Shown piece by piece: positions 52,029 to 59,880 of a stretch of DNA of 64,000 nt. Location: contig NZ_JANHJR010000002.1 in NCBI RefSeq assembly GCF_024495425.1, forward strand, positions 310,001 to 374,000. The letters are read 5' to 3'. The stretch's first letter is position 1; every line of letters begins with the position of its first letter. The notes under the pieces were generated by a model, which was given only the letters and a program-made list of their open reading frames with translations, ran no database searches and was not told the origin of the DNA. Source of the DNA: Haloarchaeobius litoreus (GTDB taxonomy: Archaea > Halobacteriota > Halobacteria > Halobacteriales > Natrialbaceae). The position numbers and the translations under genes were made by a program.

Positions 52029-52379
52029 TCACGGCGTCGGGAACGCGACGCTGTACAGCCGGCCCCGGTACTCGATGTAGGTCCGGTAGCCGTCTGCGGA
52101 CTCCAGCTCGACCGGTCTCGGCAGGGTCGTGCTCCGGTCGGACGCGTTCAGGACGCGCCGGAACTCGCGCTGTTGCTCCGCGGAGAGGTTCTCGAAGTGG
52201 ACGACGGTGTCGTTCTCGGGCTCCTCGACCGCCTCGATGGTGACGGACTGCCCGTCCGGGTCGTGACCCGCGGGCTGTCGCATCTCGGTGACGGCGAAGA
52301 AGAACCCGACGCCCACGAGGATGAGCACCCAGAGCACGAGGACGGCGACCGCGGTCAGGACGGCGTCGGTGTCGACCAT
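52029..52379 (-). CDS. Single-TM protein, paralogue A
   Basis: A 116-aa protein with one N-terminal TM helix (about 6-30) and an extracytoplasmic-looking domain with VVHFENLSAEQQREFRRVLNASD and a C-terminal YIEYRGRLYSVAFP. It shares length, topology and the HFENLS-x-EQQREF / LELES / YIEY-x-G-x-LY pattern with the protein at 52719-53069. I recall a haloarchaeal DUF7979-like family. Function unknown; GC content is normal for the genome. Confidence 0.75.
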   Translation of the reverse strand: MVDTDAVLTAVAVLVLWVLILVGVGFFFAVTEMRQPAGHDPDGQSVTIEAVEEPENDTVVHFENLSAEQQREFRRVLNASDRSTTLPRPVELESADGYRTYIEYRGRLYSVAFPTP

Positions 52380-52483
52380 CGTGAACGTGTGTCTGAAATC
52401 TGATACAGTCGTGAGGTAAGTACTTTCCCGTCGACTATCGACGATGGTGGCGATTTATACGAATCAGCGACGATTCACGAGGT

Positions 52484-52687
52484 ATGACGAGTTCCGATAC
52501 GGGAACGAGTGGAGGACGCCGCCAGCGGGTCCGGGTCGCACTCCAGCTCGGGCTGGCTGTCGGGCTGCTCGTTCTGGGGGTCGGCAACCTGACCGACACC
52601 ATCACGTGGACGCTCCCGCCCGTCGTCTACCTGCTGGCGGGCGTCGCGCTGTTCGCGTACGGAACCGTCATGTTTCGCTCACGGTGA
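52484..52687 (+). CDS. 67-aa two-TM membrane protein
   Basis: ATG 52484, preceded by TATA-like atttata (52452-52458). The N-terminus is Ser/Thr/Arg-rich and cytoplasmic; two helices (about 18-36 and 44-62; VALQLGLAVGLLVLGVG and PPVVYLLAGVALFAYGTVMF) follow. It is divergent from paralogue A and may be co-regulated with it. No known family. Confidence 0.6.
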   Translation: MTSSDTGTSGGRRQRVRVALQLGLAVGLLVLGVGNLTDTITWTLPPVVYLLAGVALFAYGTVMFRSR

Positions 52688-52718
52688 ATTCAAACGATAC
52701 TAGATATGGAACCTGGGA

Positions 52719-53069
52719 TCACCCAACCGGGAAGCTGAATCGATACAGAGTACCTTCGTACTCGATATAGAAGCGATCGTTTTCGATAGATTCCAGTTCA
52801 ACCGGGTCTGGAAGTTCGGCAGTTTGGTCGGAGGCGTTCAGTGCTTTCTGAAATTCCTGTTGTTGTTCGTCGGTCAAGTTTTCGAATGAAAGGACACTAC
52901 GATTATCTGGGGACTCCACTTGTTCAACGCTGAGGAGCGAGGTATCAGGATTTTCTCCTGTCGGTTGCTGCATCACGTTGGTGGCATACATGTAACTAAG
53001 GCCCAGTATCGAGGCGATTAACAGCAGCATCACTCCCAGGTACTTGAATTTGTTTTCTTTATAGTTCAT
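52719..53069 (-). CDS. Single-TM protein, paralogue B, overlapping the protease gene
   Basis: A 116-aa homologue of paralogue A with the same layout: TM at about 10-30, then VLSFENLTDEQQQEFQKALNASD, DPVELESIENDRFYIEYEGTLY. It is AT-rich, unlike paralogue A. Its start lies 11 nt inside the upstream protease gene, so the two are probably translated together. An immunity or regulator role toward the protease is a hypothesis from this coupling only. Confidence 0.7.
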   Translation of the reverse strand: MNYKENKFKYLGVMLLLIASILGLSYMYATNVMQQPTGENPDTSLLSVEQVESPDNRSVLSFENLTDEQQQEFQKALNASDQTAELPDPVELESIENDRFYIEYEGTLYRFSFPVG

Positions 53070-54495
53070 TTTCTACATAATACCGGACTCGTGAAGCTGT
53101 GCAGCCACTAAAGTGACCTTCTCTCCACAGGTTTTCATCGTTCCCATGACATGACTTTGTCCCCGGGTCTCCCATTATACTGTAATCGTAGATGTAGTTT
53201 TTAAACGAACTGCCGTCAGGACCATTGAAATCATGAGCGCCATTATATAAATGACCGATTTCGTGAGCGGTTAGAAGTCCATTGTCCCTGTTTGGGCCGA
53301 CCAGACAAACTGCCGGTTCCCCAGCGTCTCCAGCACAGCCCGTGTCGTTCGCCATCCCGTTATAACTATCACCAGTATAGGGTCGGTCATCTATAATGCA
53401 GGTCGCATCTGCTACAGAGAGAGCTTCCTGAACGGAGTCTTCTGTTGCTAGGTGATCTACTGCTGGACTCATCCGGTTTATTTCATCCGGGACGTGAGGA
53501 AGATCGACCCAATCTAGACCAGTTGGATATGTAATGTTAAGTCCATGTTCAGGGTCTTGTTTTATTTCACTATTCCATATACTCTCTGCGGTACCGGTTA
53601 GCGATTGAACTGTTCCCCAACCTTCCCCAGATGGGAATTCACGAGTTTTGAATGCTACCACAGTCGTTCCATTTGATGCAACTTCACTGACGTCGCTTAG
53701 AGAATCGACTTCATGAATATTTACACTATCAGTATGGTTAGTTCCCTCTATCTTTTCAATCGTGAATCCGTTTATGCCCTCGACAGAATCTGCGACGGCT
53801 TCCGAACCGCTAGATAATGTTACCGAGGATTGTCTGGCGGCACGCTGTGCCAAGCGACCTTGATGTGACGCTGCAGGAATTAGTTCCTTCCTCCGATGAC
53901 CAACAAGCGTTCTCTCATCGTGGAAACTCACTGAAAGGCGAGCGTTGAATTGCTGTGGATCATCCACTGTGGCGGTACCGTTAGGAAGAGCGTCAATACG
54001 TCCAATTGTCGACCTCTGCTCGCCTGCTTCGACATCAACCCTTAGCCCCCCTGTCCAAACAATTGCCCGGTCACCTCTGATTTCATATTCTATCGGTGAC
54101 GTAGAGGACCATCGAGACAAATATCGTTGTCTACCCGAGGCAGAGGAGTAGAGTGGAACATGATCCAACTCGATCGACTGTTGGTTATCATATGTGATTC
54201 CCATCGGTGAAGAGACGACTACTTCGGAGGTGGCTAACTCTTCACTTGATTGGTGGTGAAGTGGTAGATAGATTCCATCGTCCCCCTCGATATGGGGGAT
54301 ATTAGATCTAGTACCAATCATCGTAGGCTCACCCTCGGGCTTTTCGTCTATACCGAATCTAACCGATAGAAAATCTGCATTAACTTGCTCAACGTCTGCG
54401 TTCGGAAGGCTCTCGTTTGCTGAACTCGTGAACGGTACAATCGAAGTGAAGGCGGTAGCACCTGATGCCTTGAGCACATCTCTTCTGTCTGGCAT
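53059..54495 (-). CDS. Tat-exported metzincin (reprolysin-like) metalloprotease
   Basis: A 478-aa protein. A Tat-type signal (DRRDVLKASGATAFTSIVPF) precedes a beta-rich N-terminal region (about 35-240) that may be a propeptide. The catalytic domain (about 240-478) has the zinc motif HEIGHLYNGAHD (HExxHxxGxxHD) near 408-419 and a Met-turn YSIMGDPG near 440, plus CVLVGPNRDNGLLTA before the zinc helix. Conserved Cys pairs fit an extracellular fold. The gene is markedly AT-richer than the genome, indicating transfer. A leaderless TATA (gatataaaaa, 54513-54522) lies upstream. Substrate unknown. Confidence 0.85.
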   Translation of the reverse strand: MPDRRDVLKASGATAFTSIVPFTSSANESLPNADVEQVNADFLSVRFGIDEKPEGEPTMIGTRSNIPHIEGDDGIYLPLHHQSSEELATSEVVVSSPMGITYDNQQSIELDHVPLYSSASGRQRYLSRWSSTSPIEYEIRGDRAIVWTGGLRVDVEAGEQRSTIGRIDALPNGTATVDDPQQFNARLSVSFHDERTLVGHRRKELIPAASHQGRLAQRAARQSSVTLSSGSEAVADSVEGINGFTIEKIEGTNHTDSVNIHEVDSLSDVSEVASNGTTVVAFKTREFPSGEGWGTVQSLTGTAESIWNSEIKQDPEHGLNITYPTGLDWVDLPHVPDEINRMSPAVDHLATEDSVQEALSVADATCIIDDRPYTGDSYNGMANDTGCAGDAGEPAVCLVGPNRDNGLLTAHEIGHLYNGAHDFNGPDGSSFKNYIYDYSIMGDPGTKSCHGNDENLWREGHFSGCTASRVRYYVENEL

Positions 54496-54644
54496 GCGAC
54501 TCGACTGAGAAAGAGCAGATATAAAAAAGTCTTGACAATATTTTACTTAATTTATTTTTATTTCTTATAGATATATTTTGGAGGAGGTAGGGGCATAGGC
54601 CCATACAACGCCATTAGCGGAAATTAGTTCTGGAAATATTTTAA

Positions 54645-55502
54645 TTACTCGTACGTCAGCGTCATCCCGCCGTCGAACAGCAGGTCGCCGCCGTTGAGGT
54701 GCTGGGCGTGCTTCGAGAAGCCGAACGCGAACAGGTTGCCGACGTCGACGGGCTCCATCATCTCCTTCGTCCTCGCCTGCCCGAGCATCACGTCCTCGAC
54801 GACCTCCTGCACGGAGATGCCGCGCTGCTCGGCGGTATCGGGTATCTGGTCGGTGACGAGCGGCGTCTTCACGTAGCCGGTGCTGACCGAGAACGACCGG
54901 GCGGTTCCGGCTCCTTCGGCGGCAATCGACTGCGTGAGCCCCCGGAGCCCGAACTTGGCGACGTTGTACGCCACCTTGTCGGCGGTGACGTAGTGACCGT
55001 GGACAGAGGCCATGTTGCCGACGCAGCCGCCGCCGCTCTCCCGGAGATGGGGGAGGACGAGCTTCGAGAGATAGACCGGGGCCCGGAGCATCACGTCCTG
55101 CATCCGGTCGTACACCTCCATCGGGAACTCCTCCAGCGGGGAGATGTGCTGCATGCCGGCGATGTTGGCGAGATACGCGAGGTCGCCGTAGCCGGCGGCG
55201 GCCTCGACGACCGATTCGAGGTGCTCGTCGTCGGTGAGGTCGGCGGGCTCGGGGTGGATCTCGCCCGGGAAGTCCAGTTCCGCGCCGCGCTCGCGGGTGT
55301 CCGCGAGGCCGTCCTCGTCGACGTCCGTCGCGACGACGGTCAGTCCGTTCGCCGCCAGCACCAGCGACGTGGCACGGCCGATGCCCGAGGCCGCACCCGT
55401 CACGAGCGCGACGCGGTCGGCGTCGAAGTCGGCGTCGTCGATTCGCAGGACGTCGTCGCCGGTCAGCTCAGGCGGCTCGACGCTGTCGTCGGTCCCTGTC
55501 AT
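54645..55502 (-). CDS. SDR-family 3-hydroxybutyrate-dehydrogenase-like protein
   Basis: From ATG 55502 it is a 285-aa short-chain dehydrogenase; longer starts run through the divergent promoter. Cofactor motif VTGAASGIGRAT, NIAG, catalytic Ser in NMASVHGHYVTA and the Tyr/Lys in AYNVAKFGLRG are in the right order. The SVHG and late region resemble 3-hydroxybutyrate dehydrogenases, a cytoplasmic NAD(H) enzyme of ketone-body/PHB metabolism. Specificity is by resemblance only. Confidence 0.8.
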   Translation of the reverse strand: MTGTDDSVEPPELTGDDVLRIDDADFDADRVALVTGAASGIGRATSLVLAANGLTVVATDVDEDGLADTRERGAELDFPGEIHPEPADLTDDEHLESVVEAAAGYGDLAYLANIAGMQHISPLEEFPMEVYDRMQDVMLRAPVYLSKLVLPHLRESGGGCVGNMASVHGHYVTADKVAYNVAKFGLRGLTQSIAAEGAGTARSFSVSTGYVKTPLVTDQIPDTAEQRGISVQEVVEDVMLGQARTKEMMEPVDVGNLFAFGFSKHAQHLNGGDLLFDGGMTLTYE

Positions 55503-55641
55503 GGGTGATACTGCAAGAGGGAGCGTGGTATAGGCGGCGGTTGATATGTTAACGTGAATCTCGCCGCAGTCGGCGTTATTTTCGGACCCGTACGTATCAC
55601 AAACGCTATCACTCGGCGGTCGTATACGATTCAGACGACAG

Positions 55642-57771
55642 ATGGTCGGGTTGGCTGCGGCGTTCCACGTCTCGTTGCTCGGACTCTCCGCGCTGCTGAC
55701 GACGTGGCTCGCGGTCGTGGGCTGGCGGAACCGTGGCCGTCCCGGTGCGACGCCGTTCACCGGGATGATGGTGGTCGCGAGCGTCTGGAGCGCCGGCTAC
55801 GCCGCCGGCCTGCTCACGCCCGCCGACCAGTACGGAGTCCGACTGTTCTTCGAGCAGCTCCAGTGGTTCGGTATCGTCCTCGCACCCGTCTTCGTCCTGC
55901 TGTTCTTCGCCGAGTACACCGGCTTCGAGGAGCTCCAGCGCCCGGCCGTCGTCGCGGGCCTGTGCATCGTCCCGGCGGTGACGCTGGTGCTCGTCTGGAC
56001 GAGCCAGTACCACCCGCTCGTCTGGAGGGACTGGACGTTCCGCGCCGTCGACGGCGTGACCGTCGCCACCCAGCAACAGGGCCCCTGGTACCGCATCAAC
56101 CTGCTCTACACCTACCTGCTGCTCGGCGGCGGTGTCGCGCTGCTCCTGTACACCGTCCGGCGCTCCGAGCAGTCGTTCTCCGCGGCGAGCGCCGCCCTCA
56201 TCGTCGGCATCGGAACGCCGACCGTCGCGAACCTGCTCTCGGTGCTCGGCTACGCCATCTACGAGGGCCACGACATGACCCCGTACGCGTTCAGCATCAC
56301 CGGCCTCGCGTTCGCCGTCGCCGTCTTCGAGCACGACCTGTTCGAACGCCCACCCTCCATCCTCCAGCTCGGGCGCACCTCCGCGCTCGGGACGCTCAAC
56401 GACCCCGTCCTCATCACCGACGGCGAGGGGACCGTCGTCACCGACAACCAGGCAGCCCGCGACGTGCTCTCCGTGCCCTCGACCTGGCCCGACGAGGAAC
56501 GCAAGAGCGGTCTCATCGGGGTCGCGATCGGTGCACTCCTCCCGGAACGGCCCGCTCCGGGCGACGAACCCGCGCTCATCTCCATCGGCGACCGCCAGCT
56601 GGAGGTGTCGGCCTCGCCGGTCGAGGACGGCCGGGGACGGTCGGTCGGCACCGCGTACCTGCTCCACGACGTGACCGAGCGGGAACACCGGCTCGCCGAG
56701 CTCGAACGCCGTCAGGACGAGCTCGAGCGCCAGCGCACCGAGCTGAGCGAGCTCGACGCCATCAACCAGTCCATCCGGAGCGTGCTCACGAGCATCGTCC
56801 GCGCGCAGTCGCGTCCCGAACTCCTCGACGGGGTCACCAACCGCCTCGCGACCACACCCTGGTACGTCCACCCGACCATCCGTGACGAGACCGCGATGGA
56901 GACGAGCGTCGAGGAGACCGACGCCGGTCGGATGCGGGCGCAGGTCCCGATCGCCTTCGCCTCCGTCGGCTACGGCACGCTCACCGTCGAGAGCGAGCGC
57001 GAGGGGGTGTTCGACGACCACGAGCTGACCATCCTCGAGGAGCTGTGTGCCAGCGTCGGGATGGCGCTGAACGCCATCGAGACACGCGAGACACTGCTCT
57101 CGGACAGCCTCGTCGCGCTCACCTACCAGGTGCCGGCGGCGGCGTCGGTCCTCGCCCGCGCCAGCGCCGCCCACGACTGTACGCTCACCGTCGAGGGGAC
57201 CGTGCCGGTCGAGGACTCCGGGCTGCTGTGTTACGTCGACGTCGAGGGCTGCGACGACGTCGAGGCGGTCATCGCCACGCTCACCGAGGCCGACGAGGTC
57301 GAACGCGCCCGGCAGGTCCCGAACCGCGACACCGTCGAGGTCCGCCTCCGTGGCCCGTCCGCACTCGGTGTCGTGACCGCCCGCGGCGCACGGCTCGGCG
57401 AGGCCAGCGCCCGCGACGGTCAGCTGACGTTCGTCGCCGAGACCGCCACCGGGAACGCCGTCCGCGAGCTGACGGAGGCACTCGAAGCGGCTGTCGGGCC
57501 GGTGACGCTACGCTCGAAACAGGAGCGCCCACCAGCGGCCGAGGACGAGGTGCGGGCCGCCGCCGTCGAGGGGCTGACCGACCGCCAGCGGGAGGCCGTC
57601 GTCGCCGCCCACAACGCCGGCTACTTCGAGTGGCCCCGCGAGAGCACGGCGGAGGAGATTGCAGACGCGATGGACATCGCCTCCTCGACGTTCCACAGCC
57701 ACCTCCGGAAGTCGCTCTCGAAGGTCGTCGCGGCACACGTGAACCGCAACGGCGACGACCCCGACGGCTGA
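55642..57771 (+). CDS. Membrane-anchored Bat-type regulator (7TM-PAS-GAF-HTH)
   Basis: A 709-aa protein. Seven N-terminal TM helices (about 1-220) match a histidine-kinase-type 7TM sensor. A PAS-like domain follows (about 250-345, NDPVLITDGEGTVVTDN to YLLHDVTERE), then a coiled-coil, a GAF-like domain (about 390-480), the bacterio-opsin-activator middle region and a C-terminal HTH_10 (LTDRQREAVVAAHNAGYFEW and AEEIADAMDIASSTFHSHLRKS). There is no kinase or receiver domain. It appears to couple membrane sensing directly to transcription. It is divergent from the SDR gene. Confidence 0.85.
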   Translation: MVGLAAAFHVSLLGLSALLTTWLAVVGWRNRGRPGATPFTGMMVVASVWSAGYAAGLLTPADQYGVRLFFEQLQWFGIVLAPVFVLLFFAEYTGFEELQRPAVVAGLCIVPAVTLVLVWTSQYHPLVWRDWTFRAVDGVTVATQQQGPWYRINLLYTYLLLGGGVALLLYTVRRSEQSFSAASAALIVGIGTPTVANLLSVLGYAIYEGHDMTPYAFSITGLAFAVAVFEHDLFERPPSILQLGRTSALGTLNDPVLITDGEGTVVTDNQAARDVLSVPSTWPDEERKSGLIGVAIGALLPERPAPGDEPALISIGDRQLEVSASPVEDGRGRSVGTAYLLHDVTEREHRLAELERRQDELERQRTELSELDAINQSIRSVLTSIVRAQSRPELLDGVTNRLATTPWYVHPTIRDETAMETSVEETDAGRMRAQVPIAFASVGYGTLTVESEREGVFDDHELTILEELCASVGMALNAIETRETLLSDSLVALTYQVPAAASVLARASAAHDCTLTVEGTVPVEDSGLLCYVDVEGCDDVEAVIATLTEADEVERARQVPNRDTVEVRLRGPSALGVVTARGARLGEASARDGQLTFVAETATGNAVRELTEALEAAVGPVTLRSKQERPPAAEDEVRAAAVEGLTDRQREAVVAAHNAGYFEWPRESTAEEIADAMDIASSTFHSHLRKSLSKVVAAHVNRNGDDPDG

Positions 57772-57772
57772 G

Positions 57773-57946
57773 TCAGGGGCCGACGACGAGCCCGTACAGC
57801 ACCGCGAGGATGAGCACGAGCCACAGCACCAGCACCACCGAGCGCTTGTCGACCCTGCGCAACAGCCCGACGGTCAGGATGGTCCGGCCACTCGGGTCGT
57901 CTCCATCGTTCGTCGGAGAGCCTGAGGGTCGGGAGGGAGCGTTCAT
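57773..57946 (-). CDS. 57-aa single-TM protein ending the SipW-like operon
   Basis: ATG 57946 overlaps the stop of the repeat-protein gene (ATGA), so it is the fourth gene of the operon. The N-terminal 34 residues are polar (APSRPSGSPTNDGDD). One TM helix follows (about 37-54; SVVLVLWLVLILAVLYGLVV) with a short outside tail. Size and coupling suggest an accessory of the export machinery. It is convergent to the Bat-type gene, with stops 1-2 nt apart. Confidence 0.65.
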   Translation of the reverse strand: MNAPSRPSGSPTNDGDDPSGRTILTVGLLRRVDKRSVVLVLWLVLILAVLYGLVVGP

Positions 57947-58740
57947 CGACGCCCTCCTATCAGCAGAAACCGTTCGGCACCGGGGGAGGCAGTCATCGCG
58001 GGAACCGCAGCGGGGCCATCAGAGCGTTCGACCGTTCGCCAGCGACTGATCGACTCGTTTCCGTCCGTCGATTCGTTGTCGGTGTTGTTGAGGGTGGTGT
58101 CGGTTTCGTTGTCGGTGTCGTTGTCGGTGTTGTTGAGGGTGGTGTCGGTGTCGTTGTCGGTGTCGTTGTCGGTGTTGTTGAGGGTGGTGTCGGTTTCGTT
58201 GTCGGTGTCGTTGTCGGTGTTGTTGAGGGTGGTGTCGGTTTCGTTGTCGGTGTCGTTGTCGGTGTTGTTGAGGGTGGTGTCGGTGTCGTTGTCGGTGTCG
58301 TTGTCGGTGTTGTTGAGGGTGGTGTCGGTGTCGTTGTCGGTGTTGTTGCTCGCGGTGCCGTCGTCGGTCTGAATTCCGATGGACTCGGTTTCAGAGGTCC
58401 CCGTCTCGGTCGTGTTGTCGCCACAGTCGCTCGCGAGCGACTCCTTGCTCGCGTTCTCGGTTGTGTTCTGAGACACCGACCCGTCACCGCTCGACCCGTT
58501 ACCGTCGTCCGGTTGAGGGGCGTCACAGCTCGCCGTCGCGGCGGTCCGTTCCGCCGCCGTCTCCTCGTCGGGCTCGGCGGTGACGACGGTCACGGAGTCG
58601 TCGAAGTCACCTGCGGTCGAGACGTTCCCGCTGGCGTTGGCGCTGTCGGTGAGCGTGGCGACGGTCCCGAAGCCGGCCAGGTACGCGGCCGAGACGAGGA
58701 GTACGCTACAGACGACCGCGAAGAGGACGTTCCGGTTCAT
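57943..58740 (-). CDS. Secreted sequon-rich repeat protein with SipW-type signal
   Basis: A 265-aa protein, adjacent to the signal-peptidase stop (0 nt). The N-terminus (NRNVLFAVVCSVLLVSAAYLAGFG, then TVATLTDSANASGN) resembles SipW-dependent TasA/CalY signals, which end with a T-x-A-x-F/L-T/S-D motif. Residues about 55-120 have four Cys and several N-x-T sites. Residues about 125-225 are the tandem repeat LNNTDNDTDNDTDTT with three N-x-T sequons per 15 residues, thus potentially heavily N-glycosylated. It probably forms an extended, glycosylated surface stalk. Confidence 0.75.
   Translation of the reverse strand: MNRNVLFAVVCSVLLVSAAYLAGFGTVATLTDSANASGNVSTAGDFDDSVTVVTAEPDEETAAERTAATASCDAPQPDDGNGSSGDGSVSQNTTENASKESLASDCGDNTTETGTSETESIGIQTDDGTASNNTDNDTDTTLNNTDNDTDNDTDTTLNNTDNDTDNETDTTLNNTDNDTDNETDTTLNNTDNDTDNDTDTTLNNTDNDTDNETDTTLNNTDNESTDGNESISRWRTVERSDGPAAVPAMTASPGAERFLLIGGRR
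58081..58342 (-). repeat. 45-bp tandem repeat encoding sequons
   Basis: Five complete 45-bp units start at 58081, 58126, 58171, 58216 and 58261, with a sixth partial copy from 58306. Units differ mainly at one codon (GAA/GAC). Copy number is likely to vary between strains by slippage. It is fully coding on the minus strand and shows no CRISPR features. Confidence 0.9.
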
Positions 58741-59880
58741 TCAGTCCACCTCCTCCGAGCCGGCAGCGGCGTCGTCGAACACGCCGGTGTCCGTCGGCTC
58801 GGTCTCGGGTGTCGGATCGTCGAAGAACTCCTCGTCGGCCGACGTGCCGTCGCCCGACGTGTCGTCGTGTTCGCTGGTCTCCGGTGCGGGGTCGCTCGCC
58901 GCTGCTGCACCGTCACCGGCCGTCGTGGCGTCGTTGGGGAACGCGGCCTTGCCCTCGTCAGCGAAACCGTCGTCGCCCTCGTCGAACGCGTCGTCGGCCT
59001 CCGCGAGTGCCCAGTCGGTGTCGTCGCCGAACCCGAACGCGTCGTCGTCCCAGCCGCCGTCGTCTCCGTCGTCGTCCGACGAGTCGGGCGGTGCAGCCGG
59101 CTGCCCCGTGTCGCCGCGGCGGGCCGTGAGCCAGAGTCCGGCCACGCCGACGAACGAGAACCCGGCGGCGAACGCGGCCGTGAAGGTCACCGGGTTCCGG
59201 AGCTGGAGGGCGACGTACACCGTGTACGGCGCCACCAGGAGGAGGATGCCGGTCGCGAGCGTGAGGTCGGTCGCCGTCAGCGTCACCTCGGCCTCGTCGT
59301 CGGGTTCGGCGGCGGTCGCGCCGGAAGTGGTGGCGACTGTTGCGACGGTCTCGTCGCCCGTGTCGTCACCTGCACCGTCGTCGCGCTGGTTGCGGACGAC
59401 GGTCCAGATCTCGGAGAGCCCGAGGAGCCCGAGCGGCAGGAGCACGAGCACGACGAAGCCGACCGGTCGCTGGGCGAACTGGATGACGTGGCCGATGTAC
59501 GGGATGGTGACCGTCACCTCGCCGATGACGTTCCCCGCCGGTATCGGCTGGGCGTCGACGTCCTCGTTCGCGTCCCCTTTCGTCGTGAACACGGTGGTGT
59601 CGCCGCGCTCCTCGACGCCGACGACCCGATGGGTCACCGGCTTGTCGCCCTCACCCCTGACGAAGGTGATGACGTCGCCCTCCTCGATGGACTCGGTCGA
59701 GCGTTCGTCCACGATGACCACGTCGCCGGGAGCGATTTCGGGCTCCATGCTGCCCGAGAGCACGACGAAGCTGTGGTCCGCACCGGCCGCCGTCGGGAAG
59801 GCGTAGACGACGAACGGCACGACGACCATGAGGAGCGCGAGCAGGCCGACGACGTGCAGGACGCGTCGCTTGTCCACCAT
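58741..59880 (-). CDS. SipW-like signal peptidase I with acidic C-terminal tail
   Basis: A 379-aa archaeal/ER-type S26 peptidase. A TM helix (about 7-27) precedes the catalytic Ser44 in LSGSMEP and His84 in VTHRVVGV (the Ser-His dyad), and KGDAN (101-105). A TM (about 130-155) follows, then a linker, a second TM pair (about 210-255), and an acidic low-complexity tail of 120 residues (e.g. DDDGDDGGWDDDAFGFGDD) not usual in signal peptidases. Encoded between two proteins with SipW-type signals and sharing a base with the upstream stop (TGATG), it is probably their dedicated processing enzyme. Confidence 0.8.
   Translation of the reverse strand: MVDKRRVLHVVGLLALLMVVVPFVVYAFPTAAGADHSFVVLSGSMEPEIAPGDVVIVDERSTESIEEGDVITFVRGEGDKPVTHRVVGVEERGDTTVFTTKGDANEDVDAQPIPAGNVIGEVTVTIPYIGHVIQFAQRPVGFVVLVLLPLGLLGLSEIWTVVRNQRDDGAGDDTGDETVATVATTSGATAAEPDDEAEVTLTATDLTLATGILLLVAPYTVYVALQLRNPVTFTAAFAAGFSFVGVAGLWLTARRGDTGQPAAPPDSSDDDGDDGGWDDDAFGFGDDTDWALAEADDAFDEGDDGFADEGKAAFPNDATTAGDGAAAASDPAPETSEHDDTSGDGTSADEEFFDDPTPETEPTDTGVFDDAAAGSEEVD

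Noticed and set aside
58081-58342. CRISPR array
   Set aside because: Repeats are contiguous 45-bp units without unique spacers and are in frame in a secreted protein.
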